From assembly GCF_003994465.1 (NCBI RefSeq), contig NZ_RZNX01000001.1, positions 434,001 through 498,000 of the forward strand: a DNA stretch of 64,000 nt. The letters run 5' to 3'. A program made the position numbers and the translations under genes. Positions 39,397 to 51,174 of this stretch are shown piece after piece. This DNA comes from Paenibacillus zeisoli (GTDB taxonomy: Bacteria > Bacillota > Bacilli > Paenibacillales > Paenibacillaceae). The first letter of the stretch is position 1. The number at the start of each line of letters is the position of its first letter. The notes under the pieces were generated by a model. The model made no database searches. It had not been told where the DNA came from and saw only the letters and a program-made list of their open reading frames with translations.

Positions 39397-39455
39397 TGGA
39401 TTGCTTAGATACAGACATATTGGACGTATGTAACCAATCCACTTATTGATATACT
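39397..39455 (+). promoter_or_regulatory. MocR-type operator and promoter of the MOSC-YggS unit
   Basis: Box TGGATTGCTTAGATACAGAC (39397-39416), then inverted repeat ATTGG-N10-CCAAT (39419-39438), then -10 TATACT (39450-39455). The box starts 53 bp before the -10, the same distance as at the glyA promoter, and a related box precedes pdxS. No good -35 is present, which fits an activated promoter. Confidence 0.6.
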
Positions 39456-39601
39456 AGCATAGTGTTTTTCTTCTTTGCAATGCTGTACGGTTTTCGCATT
39501 GTGAACGGTCTATGGAGATTCACCGTGAACCAATGCAGGAACGCGGTATATAGTCACATCAGCAAACTTGTTGATTAAAATCTTTGAGCGAGGTGATTTA
39601 A

Positions 39602-40285
39602 ATGGCATCTATCGAAATTCTTTCACTAAATGTGGGCATGCCAAGGGAGGTCCAGTTTCAGCAGAAGGACGTTTCCACAGGGATATTCAAAACGGCTACA
39701 GACGAAACTTTATATCTATCTTATCTAAACTTTGAAGGGGATGGGCAAGCGGATCTTGTTCATCATGGAGGCAAGGAGAAGGCTGTATGTGTCTATCCTC
39801 ACGAACATTATCCATTTTGGGAGAATGAATTGAAAAGACCGTTAGAGTGCGGCGCCTTAGGGGAAAATTTAACGATAAGAGGTTTGTTGGAAACTGATGT
39901 CTGCATAGGGGACGTATTTGAGCTTGGTAAAGCAATCGTTCAAGTTAGTCAGCCAAGACAGCCTTGTTACAAGTTGACGATCAGGCACGGTGTACCGGAT
40001 ATGCTCTTAAAGGTACAACAAACGGGCTACACGGGATTTTACTTCCGCGTTCTGGAAGAGGGGGTTGTCTCTAAAGACGACGGACTATCGCTTCTTCATC
40101 GTCATCCTAAGGAAATTACAGTTTCATTTGCCAATCGGATTATGCACCGAGAGAAGGATAATATCGAGGGCATCAAACAAGTCCTCGAAGTGGAAGAATT
40201 GTCCTTGAATTGGAGAAATACGTTTCTTAAACGTTTGACGGGAACAGAGACGGATTCTCGAGAAAGACTGACCGGCAACACGTAA
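39602..40285 (+). CDS. MOSC domain protein (YiiM-like)
   Basis: A 227-residue MOSC protein: MPREVQFQQKDVSTGIFKT, the domain core LVHHGGKEKAVCVYPHEHYP, GALGENLTIRGL, and the conserved Cys in VSQPRQPCYKL (near residue 126), which binds the molybdenum cofactor in relatives. The YiiM/YcbX relatives detoxify N-hydroxylated compounds such as 6-N-hydroxylaminopurine. Ribosome site GAGGTGATTTAA. It shares a probable transcript with the yggS-like gene and lies under a MocR-type operator, which ties it to the PLP-related genes downstream. Confidence 0.88.
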   Translation: MASIEILSLNVGMPREVQFQQKDVSTGIFKTATDETLYLSYLNFEGDGQADLVHHGGKEKAVCVYPHEHYPFWENELKRPLECGALGENLTIRGLLETDVCIGDVFELGKAIVQVSQPRQPCYKLTIRHGVPDMLLKVQQTGYTGFYFRVLEEGVVSKDDGLSLLHRHPKEITVSFANRIMHREKDNIEGIKQVLEVEELSLNWRNTFLKRLTGTETDSRERLTGNT

Positions 40286-40354
40286 GGCAATGAATCTGGA
40301 ATGTCGTATCGGAAGTTTTGAGAGGAACAAGCAATTCGTAAGAGGAGTGATCCA

Positions 40355-41038
40355 ATGAATCTGCAAGATCGTCTGTCCATGGTCGAACATCGCATCCGCG
40401 AAGCTTGCGAGCGATGCGGTAGAAGCGAAGAGGAGATCCAGATCATAGCTGTAACGAAATATACGACGATGAAAACCGTGGAGCAAGTATTGTTATCTGG
40501 TATAGGCCATGTCGGGGAAAGCCGTACGCAAGAAGCTCAGTCTAAATATGAGACCTTCCATCCACTAGGAACGTGGCATTTTATCGGTCATTTGCAAACT
40601 AATAAAGTAAAAGATGTTATCGGTAAATTCGAGTATATACATTCATTAGACCGCTTATCTTTAATGAAAGAAATAGAGAAGAAGGCTGCTGATTTGAATG
40701 CCGTCGTAAATTGTTTTATTCAGGTTAACGTTTCGGGGGAGAAGAGCAAACAAGGGCTTTCTCCGGAAGCTTTATTTTCATTTGCGCAGGAAGTTTCGCG
40801 GATGAAACAGATTCGAGTCGTGGGGCTGATGACGATGGCCCCGTACGAGCTTGATGCTGAAGCGACTAGACCGGTTTTTAGAGAATTGAGACGATTACGC
40901 GATGAACTTAATGCAAAAGATATTTTTTCCTATCCCGTGCAACATCTTTCTATGGGGATGTCCAATGATTTCGAAGTTGCGATCGAAGAAGGGGCTACCT
41001 GGTTGAGGCTTGGATCGGTATTAGTTGGAGAGAAATGA
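40355..41038 (+). CDS. PLP homeostasis protein, YggS/PLPBP family
   Basis: A 227-residue alanine-racemase-fold protein that binds PLP but has no known catalysis; it buffers PLP and keeps vitamin B6 pools balanced. Markers: IQIIAVTKY with the PLP Lys at residue 35, GHVGESRTQEAQSKYE, WHFIGHLQTNKVKDV, HLSMGMSNDFEVAIEEGATW and LRLGS. Length is normal. Ribosome site AGAGGAGTG. It lies 69 bp behind the MOSC gene and ahead of pdxS; the usual ylm/div cluster context of the housekeeping copy is absent, so this is probably a paralogue. Confidence 0.94.
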   Translation: MNLQDRLSMVEHRIREACERCGRSEEEIQIIAVTKYTTMKTVEQVLLSGIGHVGESRTQEAQSKYETFHPLGTWHFIGHLQTNKVKDVIGKFEYIHSLDRLSLMKEIEKKAADLNAVVNCFIQVNVSGEKSKQGLSPEALFSFAQEVSRMKQIRVVGLMTMAPYELDAEATRPVFRELRRLRDELNAKDIFSYPVQHLSMGMSNDFEVAIEEGATWLRLGSVLVGEK

Positions 41039-41126
41039 TTCAGGGAGTGGATGGAATATGGATTTGAAATAGACTACCAATCTAAATCGATTGATCTACC
41101 GGGTATTGCTGACGAGATAGCTTATC

Positions 41127-41156
41127 AAAACCGCCTTTCACCAAGGCGGTTTTATT
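41127..41156 (+). terminator. Rho-independent terminator
   Basis: Perfect 11-bp stem AAAACCGCCTT/AAGGCGGTTTT with a 5-nt loop and TATTTT. Ends the MOSC-YggS transcript. Confidence 0.9.
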
Positions 41157-41241
41157 TTGGTCAATTATCAACATTAGAATTTATGGGATAACAGGACTTG
41201 AAAATCAACTTTGTTTATGGATTGCTCAATTACACCATTTT

Positions 41242-41321
41242 TGGATATATAGATACAAACCATAATTTGATAAACTGACGTTGTGTTTCACTAATACGCA
41301 TGGGTATACAGACACAAACCC
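41242..41321 (+). promoter_or_regulatory. MocR-type operators upstream of pdxS
   Basis: Box TGGATATATAGATACAAACC (41242-41261) resembles the boxes at 39397 and 45048. A second copy TACAGACACAAACCC (41307-41321) lies about 59 bp downstream. A -10-like TAATAC sits at 41292-41297. PdxR-type MocR proteins activate pdxS this way in other Firmicutes. Confidence 0.55.
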
Positions 41322-41447
41322 GCATTTCCTATCGAGTTATGGTGTCAGATCAGCAGCTAATATGACCTTGCTTGGTGTCGGCGGCACTTTTTGGAGACTT
41401 GTCGCAGGGTTAGCTGCCCATGTATAAGAACAACAGGAGGCGAGAAT

Positions 41448-42341
41448 ATGCACACGAACATGAATACAGGTACAGAGCGGGTAAAGAGAGGGATGGCGGA
41501 AATGCAAAAAGGCGGCGTCATCATGGACGTGATGAATGCCGAGCAGGCCAAGATTGCGGAAGCGGCCGGAGCAACAGCCGTTATGGCACTTGAGCGTGTG
41601 CCTTCCGATATCCGCACAGCTGGCGGAGTAGCCCGCATGGCTGATCCAACCATTGTGGAAGAGGTCATGAAGGTTGTATCGATACCGGTGATGGCCAAAG
41701 CTCGCATCGGACATTATGTAGAAGCCAAAGTACTCGAATCGTTAGGCGTAGATTATATTGACGAGAGCGAAGTGCTGACACCTGCAGACGAGGTGTTCCA
41801 TATTAGCAAAAGCGAATTCACCGTTCCTTTTGTCTGCGGTGCCAGAGATCTTGGCGAAGCACTGCGCCGCATTCAGGAAGGAGCCGCCATGCTTCGCACG
41901 AAGGGCGAACCAGGGACAGGCAACATTGTGGAAGCGGTACGTCACATGCGCTTGATCAATGGTCAGATTCGCAAAGTGCAAGGTCTATCTAAAGACGAAT
42001 TGTACCACGAAGCGAAGTTGCACGGCGTGTCATATGATCTGCTGTTGCAGGTTCACGAATCCGGCAAGCTGCCGGTTGTCAACTTTGCGGCAGGTGGGGT
42101 GGCTACGCCAGCCGATGCAGCCCTAATGATGCATCTGGGCGCGGACGGCGTCTTTGTAGGATCGGGTATTTTTAAGTCGGATAGCCCCGAAAAGTTTGCA
42201 CTCGCGATTGTTGAAGCCACGACACACTACGAAGATTATGTATTACTTGCAGACGTTTCGAAAAACTTGGGAACGCCAATGAAAGGAATTGAAATATCCA
42301 GTTTGCGGGAGCATGAACGGATGCAGGAACGCGGTCAGTAA
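41448..42341 (+). CDS. pdxS: Pyridoxal 5'-phosphate synthase subunit PdxS
   Basis: A 297-residue (beta-alpha)8 enzyme that condenses ribose 5-phosphate, glyceraldehyde 3-phosphate and ammonia to PLP. Signatures: [47 protein letters not shown] with the catalytic Lys near 84, [36 protein letters not shown] (second Lys) and [20 protein letters not shown]. Complete. No pdxT glutaminase gene follows, although pdxS-pdxT pairs are the norm; it may share PdxT from the chromosome or use free ammonia. Ribosome site AGGAGGCG; 2 bp before the aminotransferase gene. Confidence 0.97.
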   Translation: MHTNMNTGTERVKRGMAEMQKGGVIMDVMNAEQAKIAEAAGATAVMALERVPSDIRTAGGVARMADPTIVEEVMKVVSIPVMAKARIGHYVEAKVLESLGVDYIDESEVLTPADEVFHISKSEFTVPFVCGARDLGEALRRIQEGAAMLRTKGEPGTGNIVEAVRHMRLINGQIRKVQGLSKDELYHEAKLHGVSYDLLLQVHESGKLPVVNFAAGGVATPADAALMMHLGADGVFVGSGIFKSDSPEKFALAIVEATTHYEDYVLLADVSKNLGTPMKGIEISSLREHERMQERGQ

Positions 42342-42343
42342 CA

Positions 42344-43561
42344 GTGTATAAGAAAGCGGTGGTTAATCTGAAAAAGAGTTATTTATTTCCTACCTATAAT
42401 AAGTTCCCGCTCACACTGGTGAGAGGACATCAAACCACCTTGTGGGATGATGAAGGGGAATCGTATTTGGACTTTATGGCTGGACTTGCCGTTTGTAATT
42501 TGGGTCATGTTCCGGAGCGGGTAAAAACACGGATTCAAGAGCAACTGGAGCAATTATGGCATGTATCCAATTTGTTTCATATCCCGATTCAGGAAGAGTT
42601 TGCCGAGAAGCTTGTGACAATCAGCTGTGCGGAACTTGTGTTTTTCTGCAATAGCGGCGCTGAGGCAAACGAAGCGGCGATCAAATGCGCTCGCCGGTAT
42701 CACCAGCGCGTGCTGGGAAATAATCGCTACGAGATTATTACGTTTGAACAATCGTTCCATGGCCGTACAATGACTACTTTGACAGCAACCGGACAAGAAA
42801 AGGTTAAGGATGGGTTTCTTCCTTTGCCGGAAGGGTTTGTGCATGCTCGCTTTAACGATATTCAGAGCGTAAGAAACAGCATTACGAACAAAACGGCAGC
42901 TGTCATGCTCGAACTGGTGCAGGGAGAGAGCGGCGTTCATCTTGCCGAACCCAAATTCGTATTTGAGCTGACTAAGCTATGCAAAGAGGAAGGAATTCTT
43001 ATGATCGTCGATGAAGTGCAAACCGGAATCGGGAGAACGGGAAGCCTGTTCGCCTATGAGCAGTATGGCATCGATCCGGATATGATCACACTGGCGAAGG
43101 GATTGGCCAGCGGTTTGCCGATCGGGGCGATGCTGGGGAAGGAGAAGCTAAAAGAGGCCTTTTCAGTCGGCAGCCACGCTTCCACGTTTGGCGGTTCGCC
43201 TCTTCCTATGGCAGCAGGGCTGGCAACGATTGAAATATTGCTGGAGGACGGATTGTCAAAGCAAGCGCAACAGACGGGAGCATATGCGCTGGATAAGCTG
43301 CGCAAGGAATTGAAAGCTTATCCAGTCATCCGTGCCGTTCGAGGACTAGGACTGTTGATAGGCATTGAATTTGCCGAAGCTGTTGCGCCTATCATTCAGA
43401 AGCTGCACCAGAATGGACTGCTTGTTCTAGCGGGAGGAACCCACGTCATCCGTTTTATGCCAAGCTTGTACGTAACTTTCGATGAGATCGATCAAGCGAT
43501 CGACATTTTGAACAAGGTGCTGAAAGAACGTAATGGCAGCGCAAGCGGGGCTGCCATATAA
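42344..43561 (+). CDS. argD: Class III aminotransferase, acetylornithine aminotransferase-like
   Basis: A 405-residue PLP enzyme of the ArgD/ornithine aminotransferase group: FCNSGAEANEAAIKCARRYH, FEQSFHGRTMTTLTATGQEK, MIVDEVQTGIGRTGSLFAYE and the PLP Lys K252 in TLAKGLASGLPIGAML, then ASTFGGSPLPMAAG. In arginine synthesis it transfers the delta-amino group between N-acetylornithine and glutamate; some members also use ornithine or succinyldiaminopimelate. No other arg genes are near. It starts with GTG two bases after pdxS and is surely cotranscribed with it, so it is probably a paralogue serving this regulon. Tail-to-tail with mocR, 17 bp apart. Confidence 0.85.
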   Translation: MYKKAVVNLKKSYLFPTYNKFPLTLVRGHQTTLWDDEGESYLDFMAGLAVCNLGHVPERVKTRIQEQLEQLWHVSNLFHIPIQEEFAEKLVTISCAELVFFCNSGAEANEAAIKCARRYHQRVLGNNRYEIITFEQSFHGRTMTTLTATGQEKVKDGFLPLPEGFVHARFNDIQSVRNSITNKTAAVMLELVQGESGVHLAEPKFVFELTKLCKEEGILMIVDEVQTGIGRTGSLFAYEQYGIDPDMITLAKGLASGLPIGAMLGKEKLKEAFSVGSHASTFGGSPLPMAAGLATIEILLEDGLSKQAQQTGAYALDKLRKELKAYPVIRAVRGLGLLIGIEFAEAVAPIIQKLHQNGLLVLAGGTHVIRFMPSLYVTFDEIDQAIDILNKVLKERNGSASGAAI

Positions 43562-43578
43562 GCAAGCCTCTGGCAGGG

Positions 43579-45015
43579 CTACTTGTGCAAAAGGATCTCT
43601 GCCAGACGCTCAATCCCTTCTTTAATGGCGGCTTCGTCAACTTTAGCGAAACCCAGTACCCAGCCTTTTCGCTTGCTTTCCAAACCATACTGGCTGAGCG
43701 GATAGATGCGGATTCCTCTTTGCAGCGCAAGGCTCGTCACGGTTACCTCGTCAAACGATGGCTCAGCTTCAAGCAGCATATGCAGCCCTGTTTCTGCGCC
43801 GCTTAACGTGAAGCGTTCGCTCAAACTTGTCGCGAAGATGGCTTTCGTCATGGCTGCGTGTCTTCGCCGGTATATATTCCGCACTTTTCTCATATGGCGC
43901 ATGAAGTGACCGTGTTCGATAAAATGGGTGAGCGTTATTTGCTCCATAATCGGAAGATGACGATAGGTTAGTTCATGGATGCGAGCGAGCTGACGAATGG
44001 CTTCTTTGGGGCCAACGAGGGCCGACATCCGAATACCGGGAGCGATCATTTTGGAAAAACTCAACATATATAACGTGTTCTGAGGCCGCTGGCTGAACAA
44101 AGTGGGAAGCGGGTCGCCGCGATAGCGAAATTCACTGTCGTAATCATCCTCAACGATCCAAAATCGCTGATCCGCAGCCAAATGCAGCAATTGTTGCCTG
44201 CGAGGCTCCGACATAATAACGCCAACCGCGCACTGATGCGATGGCGTAACATACACAAGTCTGGATTCAGGGTGAATGCCGTCTACGCATAGCCCGTGCT
44301 CGTCGACCGGGACGGATACAACTTGCATACGTCGGTACTTCATCGCCATCCAGGCAGCAGGGAAGCCGGGATCTTCAACCGAAACGGTTGCTCCTTCATG
44401 CAGCAGGGATTGGGCGATTAAATCGAGGCTATGTTGTGCGCCTGAGGTCAGCAGAATTTGATCGACCTCCACATGAACGCCTCGTTCAAGCGACAAATAA
44501 CGCTGAATCTGTTTTCGCAGCGGCAGATATCCATAGGCGTCACCGTAGGCCCAACTGTCCAGGTCTGTTTCTGTAGAAGCCTGCAAAAAGGATTGCCGCC
44601 AATTATTTAGAAAGTGGTCATCTAAATACGGTTCATGGGGACTGAAATCGATCTCATCTTTACCCTTTTCTTTGTTTCCGAACCAGCTATGCAAATGGCC
44701 GATGGCGGTGTTTAATAGCGGCAATTCTGGCGCAGCAGGCCCTAGGGCTGGCACCTCGTCTGCAGAATGGGGCTTATACGTCCATTCACTAACTCTTGTT
44801 CCGCCGCGGCGAGAGGTTACGGTGTATCCGCGACTGAATAGCTCCTCATACACACTTTGGATGGTTGAACGGGAAACTCCAATCAGTTGCGCGAGCTCGC
44901 GGGACGGGAGCAGCAATTCGCCAGGCGGCCATTTTCCGGTCGTAATATTGTGGATCGCTTGGTCAAGCAACTGCTGCCAAATGGGACGTTCATCATCTCG
45001 GTTCACTTTGAGCAT
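43579..45015 (-). CDS. MocR family PLP-binding transcriptional regulator
   Basis: A 478-residue MocR/PdxR-type protein: GntR winged helix in residues about 1-75 (RPIWQQLLDQAIHNITTGKW, PSRELAQLIGVSRSTIQSVY, RGYTVTSRRGGTRV) and an aminotransferase-fold effector domain (LTSGAQHSLDLIAQSLLHEG, IVEDDYDSEFRYRGDPLPTL, SFSKMIAPGIRMSA with the PLP Lys). These regulators sense PLP or a PLP-amino acid adduct. The start is the ATG at 45015 after TTGGAGGTGAATCC. It is the intact paralogue of the interrupted gene at 37936-39354, divergent from glyA and convergent with argD; the most likely controller of all three PLP-related units here. Confidence 0.92.
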   Translation of the reverse strand: MLKVNRDDERPIWQQLLDQAIHNITTGKWPPGELLLPSRELAQLIGVSRSTIQSVYEELFSRGYTVTSRRGGTRVSEWTYKPHSADEVPALGPAAPELPLLNTAIGHLHSWFGNKEKGKDEIDFSPHEPYLDDHFLNNWRQSFLQASTETDLDSWAYGDAYGYLPLRKQIQRYLSLERGVHVEVDQILLTSGAQHSLDLIAQSLLHEGATVSVEDPGFPAAWMAMKYRRMQVVSVPVDEHGLCVDGIHPESRLVYVTPSHQCAVGVIMSEPRRQQLLHLAADQRFWIVEDDYDSEFRYRGDPLPTLFSQRPQNTLYMLSFSKMIAPGIRMSALVGPKEAIRQLARIHELTYRHLPIMEQITLTHFIEHGHFMRHMRKVRNIYRRRHAAMTKAIFATSLSERFTLSGAETGLHMLLEAEPSFDEVTVTSLALQRGIRIYPLSQYGLESKRKGWVLGFAKVDEAAIKEGIERLAEILLHK

Positions 45016-45047
45016 CGGATTCACCTCCAATATTTATTTTGGAATTA

Positions 45048-45106
45048 TGGATTGTTCAGATTAACGGTTTATGGATAGTTATTTATAATCCATTGATTGC
45101 TATACT
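45048..45106 (+). promoter_or_regulatory. MocR-type operator and promoter of the glyA operon
   Basis: Box TGGATTGTTCAGATTAACGG (45048-45067), inverted repeat ATGGAT-N11-ATCCAT (45071-45093), then -10 TATACT (45101-45106). The layout equals that at 39397-39455: box start to -10 is 53 bp in both. It lies between the divergent mocR and glyA genes. Confidence 0.62.
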
Positions 45107-45156
45107 ATCATGAAAATCGTTGCTATTGCAACGCGTTGGTGGGAAGGAAGACGTCT

Positions 45157-46407
45157 ATGAAATTATTGGAACAACAGGACAAAATCATTGCAAACGCCAT
45201 TTGGCAAGAAGCAGCACGACAGCGAAATAAAATAGAGTTGATTGCTTCGGAAAATTTTGTGAGCCGAGCCGTTATGGAAGCAACGGGTACGGTACTGACC
45301 AATAAGTATGCCGAAGGATACCCGGGAAGAAGATATTATGGCGGTTGTGAATATGTGGATCGGGTCGAGGAACTGGCTATAGAGCGTGCGAAAACCCTAT
45401 TTGGTGCAGAACATGTCAATGTGCAGCCTCACTCCGGCGCTCAGGCAAATATGGCGGTTTATTTTGCCTCCGTTGAACCGGGGGATACGATTCTAGGCAT
45501 GAATTTATCTCATGGCGGCCATCTGACACATGGGAGCCCGGTTAATTTTTCCGGAAGATTCTACAATTTTGTGCCTTATGGTGTTGATGAAAAATCGGGT
45601 TGCATTGACATTGATCTTGTGCGACAACTTGCGCTTAAGCACCGCCCGCGTATGATCGTTGCTGGTGCCAGCGCTTATCCGCGGACGATCGATTTTGAGC
45701 CATTTGCTCAAATCGCAGCCGAAGTAGGAGCACTTTTCTTTGTAGATATGGCGCATATTGCAGGAATTGTCGCGGCAGGGTTCCATCCTAGCCCCATTCC
45801 GCACGCGCACTTTGTTACGACGACGACGCATAAAACGCTGCGAGGTCCAAGAGGCGGTATCATCATGTGCCGCAAGCCGTGGGCGCAAGCCATGGATAAA
45901 GCGATCTTTCCTGGAGTCCAAGGCGGTCCTCTTATGCATACCATCGCGGCAAAAGCGGTTGCGTTCGGCGAAGCGTTGCAACCGGAATTCAAATCTTATA
46001 TCGAAAAAGTGCTGGATAACGCCAAAGTATTGGCTGAGGCATTATTAAATGAAGGGTTAACCGTTGTATCGGGAGGTACCGACAATCATATTATTTTGCT
46101 CGACCTGCGCCCGATCGGATTAACCGGGATAGAAGCTGAAAGCATACTTGATGAGGTGGGGATCACGGGGAATAAAAATGCGATTCCTCATGATACGGCA
46201 AGCCCGCTTGTGACGAGCGGCATTCGCTTCGGGACTCCAGCTATGACAACAAGAGGATTGGGACACCAAGAAATGAAAGAAATTGCCCGGCTTATTGGAC
46301 TAACACTTAAAAATACTGAGAGTTCAGTCGCCAAGAAGCAAATTCGAAGAAGTGTGCAGGAAATCACGTCGCAATTCCCTTTATATGAAGGTCTACAGGA
46401 GGGATGA
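45157..46407 (+). CDS. glyA: Serine hydroxymethyltransferase
   Basis: A 416-residue PLP enzyme that converts serine and tetrahydrofolate to glycine and methylene-tetrahydrofolate. Signatures: [75 protein letters not shown] and the PLP site [17 protein letters not shown]. Complete and of normal length. The start is the ATG at 45157, within GGAAGGAAGACGTCT; 20 codons of upstream in-frame sequence cover the promoter. It is separated by 3 bp from serC. The usual housekeeping glyA context (upp, atp genes) is absent, so it is probably a second copy under MocR control. Confidence 0.95.
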   Translation: MKLLEQQDKIIANAIWQEAARQRNKIELIASENFVSRAVMEATGTVLTNKYAEGYPGRRYYGGCEYVDRVEELAIERAKTLFGAEHVNVQPHSGAQANMAVYFASVEPGDTILGMNLSHGGHLTHGSPVNFSGRFYNFVPYGVDEKSGCIDIDLVRQLALKHRPRMIVAGASAYPRTIDFEPFAQIAAEVGALFFVDMAHIAGIVAAGFHPSPIPHAHFVTTTTHKTLRGPRGGIIMCRKPWAQAMDKAIFPGVQGGPLMHTIAAKAVAFGEALQPEFKSYIEKVLDNAKVLAEALLNEGLTVVSGGTDNHIILLDLRPIGLTGIEAESILDEVGITGNKNAIPHDTASPLVTSGIRFGTPAMTTRGLGHQEMKEIARLIGLTLKNTESSVAKKQIRRSVQEITSQFPLYEGLQEG

Positions 46408-46410
46408 GCT

Positions 46411-47496
46411 ATGGCTAATACCTATAATTTTAATGCCGGTCCGGGGGCGTTGCCGGCGGAAGTATTGCAGGAAGCGCAAGAAGATTTGCGAAATTTTCGA
46501 GGGATTGGCACATCCATTCTGGAAATCTCCCATCGAAGCAAAGCATACGAAGCCATTCATCATGAAGCACAACAGTTAATTAAAGAATTGATGGGCCTCT
46601 CTTCAGATTATGAGGTTTTATTTCTTCCCGGAGGGGCAAGCCTGCAATTTTCGATGGTGCCGATCAACTTTTTGACAGATGGAAAAGTTGCGGGGTATAT
46701 ACACTGCGGGACATGGTCGGGAAAAGCATGGCAAGAAGCGCAGAAAACAGGGCAGACCCTCGTGTTGGCAAGCGGGGAGAAACAAAATTTCAAACAGATG
46801 CCCGATCTAAGCAACTTGAATATTCCGAAGGAGATGGCGTATGTCCATCTCACATCCAACGAAACGATTGACGGCCTACAATGCCGAAGCTTCCCTGATA
46901 CCGGACATGTCCCCTTAGTGGTGGATATGTCTAGCGATATTTTTTCCCGTCCCGTTGAAGCATCTGGGTTTTCATTGATATACGCAGGCGCTCAGAAAAA
47001 TTTGGGACCTGCGGGCGTCACGATCGTCATTGTCCGACGCTCTTTGCTGGAGCGCATTCCGGAAGCGATTCCCGATATATTAAGTTATCGCACACATGTC
47101 AACCATCATTCGCTCTACAATACACCGCCAGTTTTTTCTGTATATATGGTGAACCTTGTGCTCAGGTGGATTATGAAACAAGGGGGCGTACAAGGGATGG
47201 CTGACCGCAACCAGCAGAAAGCGGATCTTCTTTATCATGTGCTCGACAACAGCGGCGGATTTTATAAAGGATTGGCTTATAAGGACAGCAGATCGATGAT
47301 GAACGTTACCTTTCGTGCATCCAGTCCAGAAATTGAAAACAAGTTACTTGTTGAACTGGAGCAGGAAGGGTTCATGGGACTGAAAGGCCATCGGGATGCA
47401 GGACATTTGCGTGCTTCTATTTATAATGCAGTTCCTTATGATCATTGCAAAGCTTTAGCGGATTTTTTGTCTGATTTCCAAAAAAGGAACGGCTGA
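46411..47496 (+). CDS. serC: Phosphoserine aminotransferase
   Basis: A 361-residue class V PLP enzyme making 3-phosphoserine from 3-phosphohydroxypyruvate and glutamate; it also acts on the 4-phosphohydroxythreonine precursor in the other PLP pathway. Signatures: YNFNAGPGALPAEVLQEAQE, ILEISHRSKAY, LFLPGGASLQFSMVPINFL, the PLP Lys K196 in YAGAQKNLGPAG, and FMGLKGHRDAGHLRASIYNA. Complete. Ribosome site CAGGAGGG. Together with GlyA it would convert the 3-phosphoglycerate-derived ketoacid to glycine, apart from a phosphatase. Confidence 0.95.
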   Translation: MANTYNFNAGPGALPAEVLQEAQEDLRNFRGIGTSILEISHRSKAYEAIHHEAQQLIKELMGLSSDYEVLFLPGGASLQFSMVPINFLTDGKVAGYIHCGTWSGKAWQEAQKTGQTLVLASGEKQNFKQMPDLSNLNIPKEMAYVHLTSNETIDGLQCRSFPDTGHVPLVVDMSSDIFSRPVEASGFSLIYAGAQKNLGPAGVTIVIVRRSLLERIPEAIPDILSYRTHVNHHSLYNTPPVFSVYMVNLVLRWIMKQGGVQGMADRNQQKADLLYHVLDNSGGFYKGLAYKDSRSMMNVTFRASSPEIENKLLVELEQEGFMGLKGHRDAGHLRASIYNAVPYDHCKALADFLSDFQKRNG

Positions 47497-47575
47497 ATAT
47501 ATAGGGTCTGGTTCAACTTTAAATTACAATATCTTTATCTTGCTATCTCGTTTTGAAAGGAATTGAACAACAATA

Positions 47576-49743
<2,168 letters not shown>

Positions 49744-49744
49744 T

Positions 49745-50470
49745 ATGAGAATTCATTACTTGCAGCATGTTCCATTCGAATCGCCTGAACGAATATCGGA
49801 TTGGGTTAAGGACAAAGGCTATGAGTTAACGGGCACTTTATTATACGAAAGCACGCATTTCCCACTTCAGTCGGAGTTCGATATGCTCGTCATTCTGGGC
49901 GGCCCGATGGGGGTTTACGATGAGGAGAAGTTTCCATGGCTGGTTCACGAGAAGGCATTTATTAAAGAAACAATCCGGCAGTCGAAGATGGTACTCGGCA
50001 TATGCTTGGGCGCACAACTGATTGCTGAAGCGCTTGGCGGAAAAGTATACAGAAATCAGTACAAGGAGATTGGCTGGCATCCTGTAAAAATGACGGAAGA
50101 GTCTCAGAACTCTGTAGTTTTTAAACAGTTTCCACAGGAGTATGTTCCTTTTCACTGGCATGGAGATACGTTTGAATTACCTGATGAAGTTAAGACGGCT
50201 GCAATCAGTCTTGGCTGCGCTAATCAGGCGTTCGAATACAACGGCCACGTGATCGGGCTGCAATTTCACCTGGAGAGCAGCAATGACAGCATCTTAAAGC
50301 TGATTGAACACTGCGGCGATGAAATTGAACCAGGCACGTATGTCCAACTTCCGGATCAAATGATGGATCAGACGTCTTACCTGGCTCATTCGAATACCAT
50401 TTTGGTCCATTTACTCGATACATTGGATAAGAACAATCGGGCTCCTAATAAGGGGCAAGATTTGGTTTGA
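49745..50470 (+). CDS. Class I glutamine amidotransferase-like protein
   Basis: A 241-residue GATase1-fold protein of the GMP-synthase-like/YfeJ type: DMLVILGGPMGVYDEEKFPW, nucleophile elbow GICLGAQLIAEALGG (Cys near residue 82), GWHPVKM, FHWHGDTFELP and the His-Glu pair in GLQFHLES. The triad is complete. It hydrolyses glutamine or a gamma-glutamyl compound. It is not a PdxT homologue by length and motifs, but lies in the same operon as PLP-enzyme genes and could supply ammonia. It begins one base after the sufS-like stop and is the last gene before a terminator. Confidence 0.86.
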   Translation: MRIHYLQHVPFESPERISDWVKDKGYELTGTLLYESTHFPLQSEFDMLVILGGPMGVYDEEKFPWLVHEKAFIKETIRQSKMVLGICLGAQLIAEALGGKVYRNQYKEIGWHPVKMTEESQNSVVFKQFPQEYVPFHWHGDTFELPDEVKTAAISLGCANQAFEYNGHVIGLQFHLESSNDSILKLIEHCGDEIEPGTYVQLPDQMMDQTSYLAHSNTILVHLLDTLDKNNRAPNKGQDLV

Positions 50471-50542
50471 AAACAAGCAGCTGGTCCAATGGGTGATTAA
50501 TAATACGTATAGAACTGATATAACTGAATCGCTGAAAATATT

Positions 50543-50563
50543 GTCCGCGCAAGCGGACTTTTT
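50543..50563 (+). terminator. Rho-independent terminator
   Basis: Stem GTCCGC/GCGGAC with GCAA tetraloop and TTTTT. End of the glyA operon. Confidence 0.85.
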
Positions 50564-50788
50564 GTTACTAATGGGACCATTACAAGGGACACATCGTTGA
50601 AGAGATCAAGGTTACCCAGAACCTCAGAAAACAAAAAAGTTCTTACGCCGACAGAGGTTTAAATTGCAGGATGTACAATAGAGAGAACAATTTGTGATAT
50701 GATTTAAAGCAGAAAGTAAAGAGAGGTTTATCTAAGAAAGTTTAGACAATTATCAAGTCATCATCAAGCTAAGTAAGGAGATTTAACT

Positions 50789-51021
50789 ATGAGTGAAAAT
50801 AAACATAAGAAGAATAAAAAATTCCCATTTCAGAAGACAGTGTTGGGACTTGTGGTTTATACAGTGTTATATTTTACTGTAATATCTCTAGTACATAAGG
50901 AATTCTCTTGGGTAGTTTTATAGTGGCAGGTGTGGCTGGTTATATCTGTCTGACTCTGGATAATATAAAATTTCGAGTAATAGCTAAGTTAAAAGCAAAA
51001 CAAAATAATGAAGAGGAATAG
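50789..51021 (+). pseudogene. Small two-helix membrane protein with a one-base frameshift
   Basis: ATG after AAGGAG opens MSENKHKKNKKFPFQKTVL and GLVVYTVLYFTVISLVH, then stops. One missing base in the G-run near 50914 explains it: with an extra G the frame continues GSFIVAGVAGYICLTLDNIK and ends KQNNEEE at 51021. The restored protein (77 residues) has two membrane helices and a charged tail. Family unknown. The run makes either a recent mutation or a sequencing error likely. Confidence 0.65.
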
Positions 51022-51174
51022 AAAAAAACACTCATAAAAAATGTGGGTGGTGGGAAAAGAGTTGTTCAAACTTCCATGACATATGTACAAAATACGGGTT
51101 TTGTGAAAAAGTATTGACGATTCACTATTGCACAACTTTATGGCCTAGTTTCCCATTCAAGCAATGTTTTTTGT

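Noticed and set aside
43585-45078. Several + strand frames over the MocR gene
   Set aside because: Antisense shadows of a gene with complete domain structure.
49745-50470. PdxT, the glutaminase partner of PdxS
   Set aside because: Length (241 residues) and motifs (GICLGAQL, FHWHGDTF) fit the GMP-synthase-like group, not the roughly 190-residue PdxT family.
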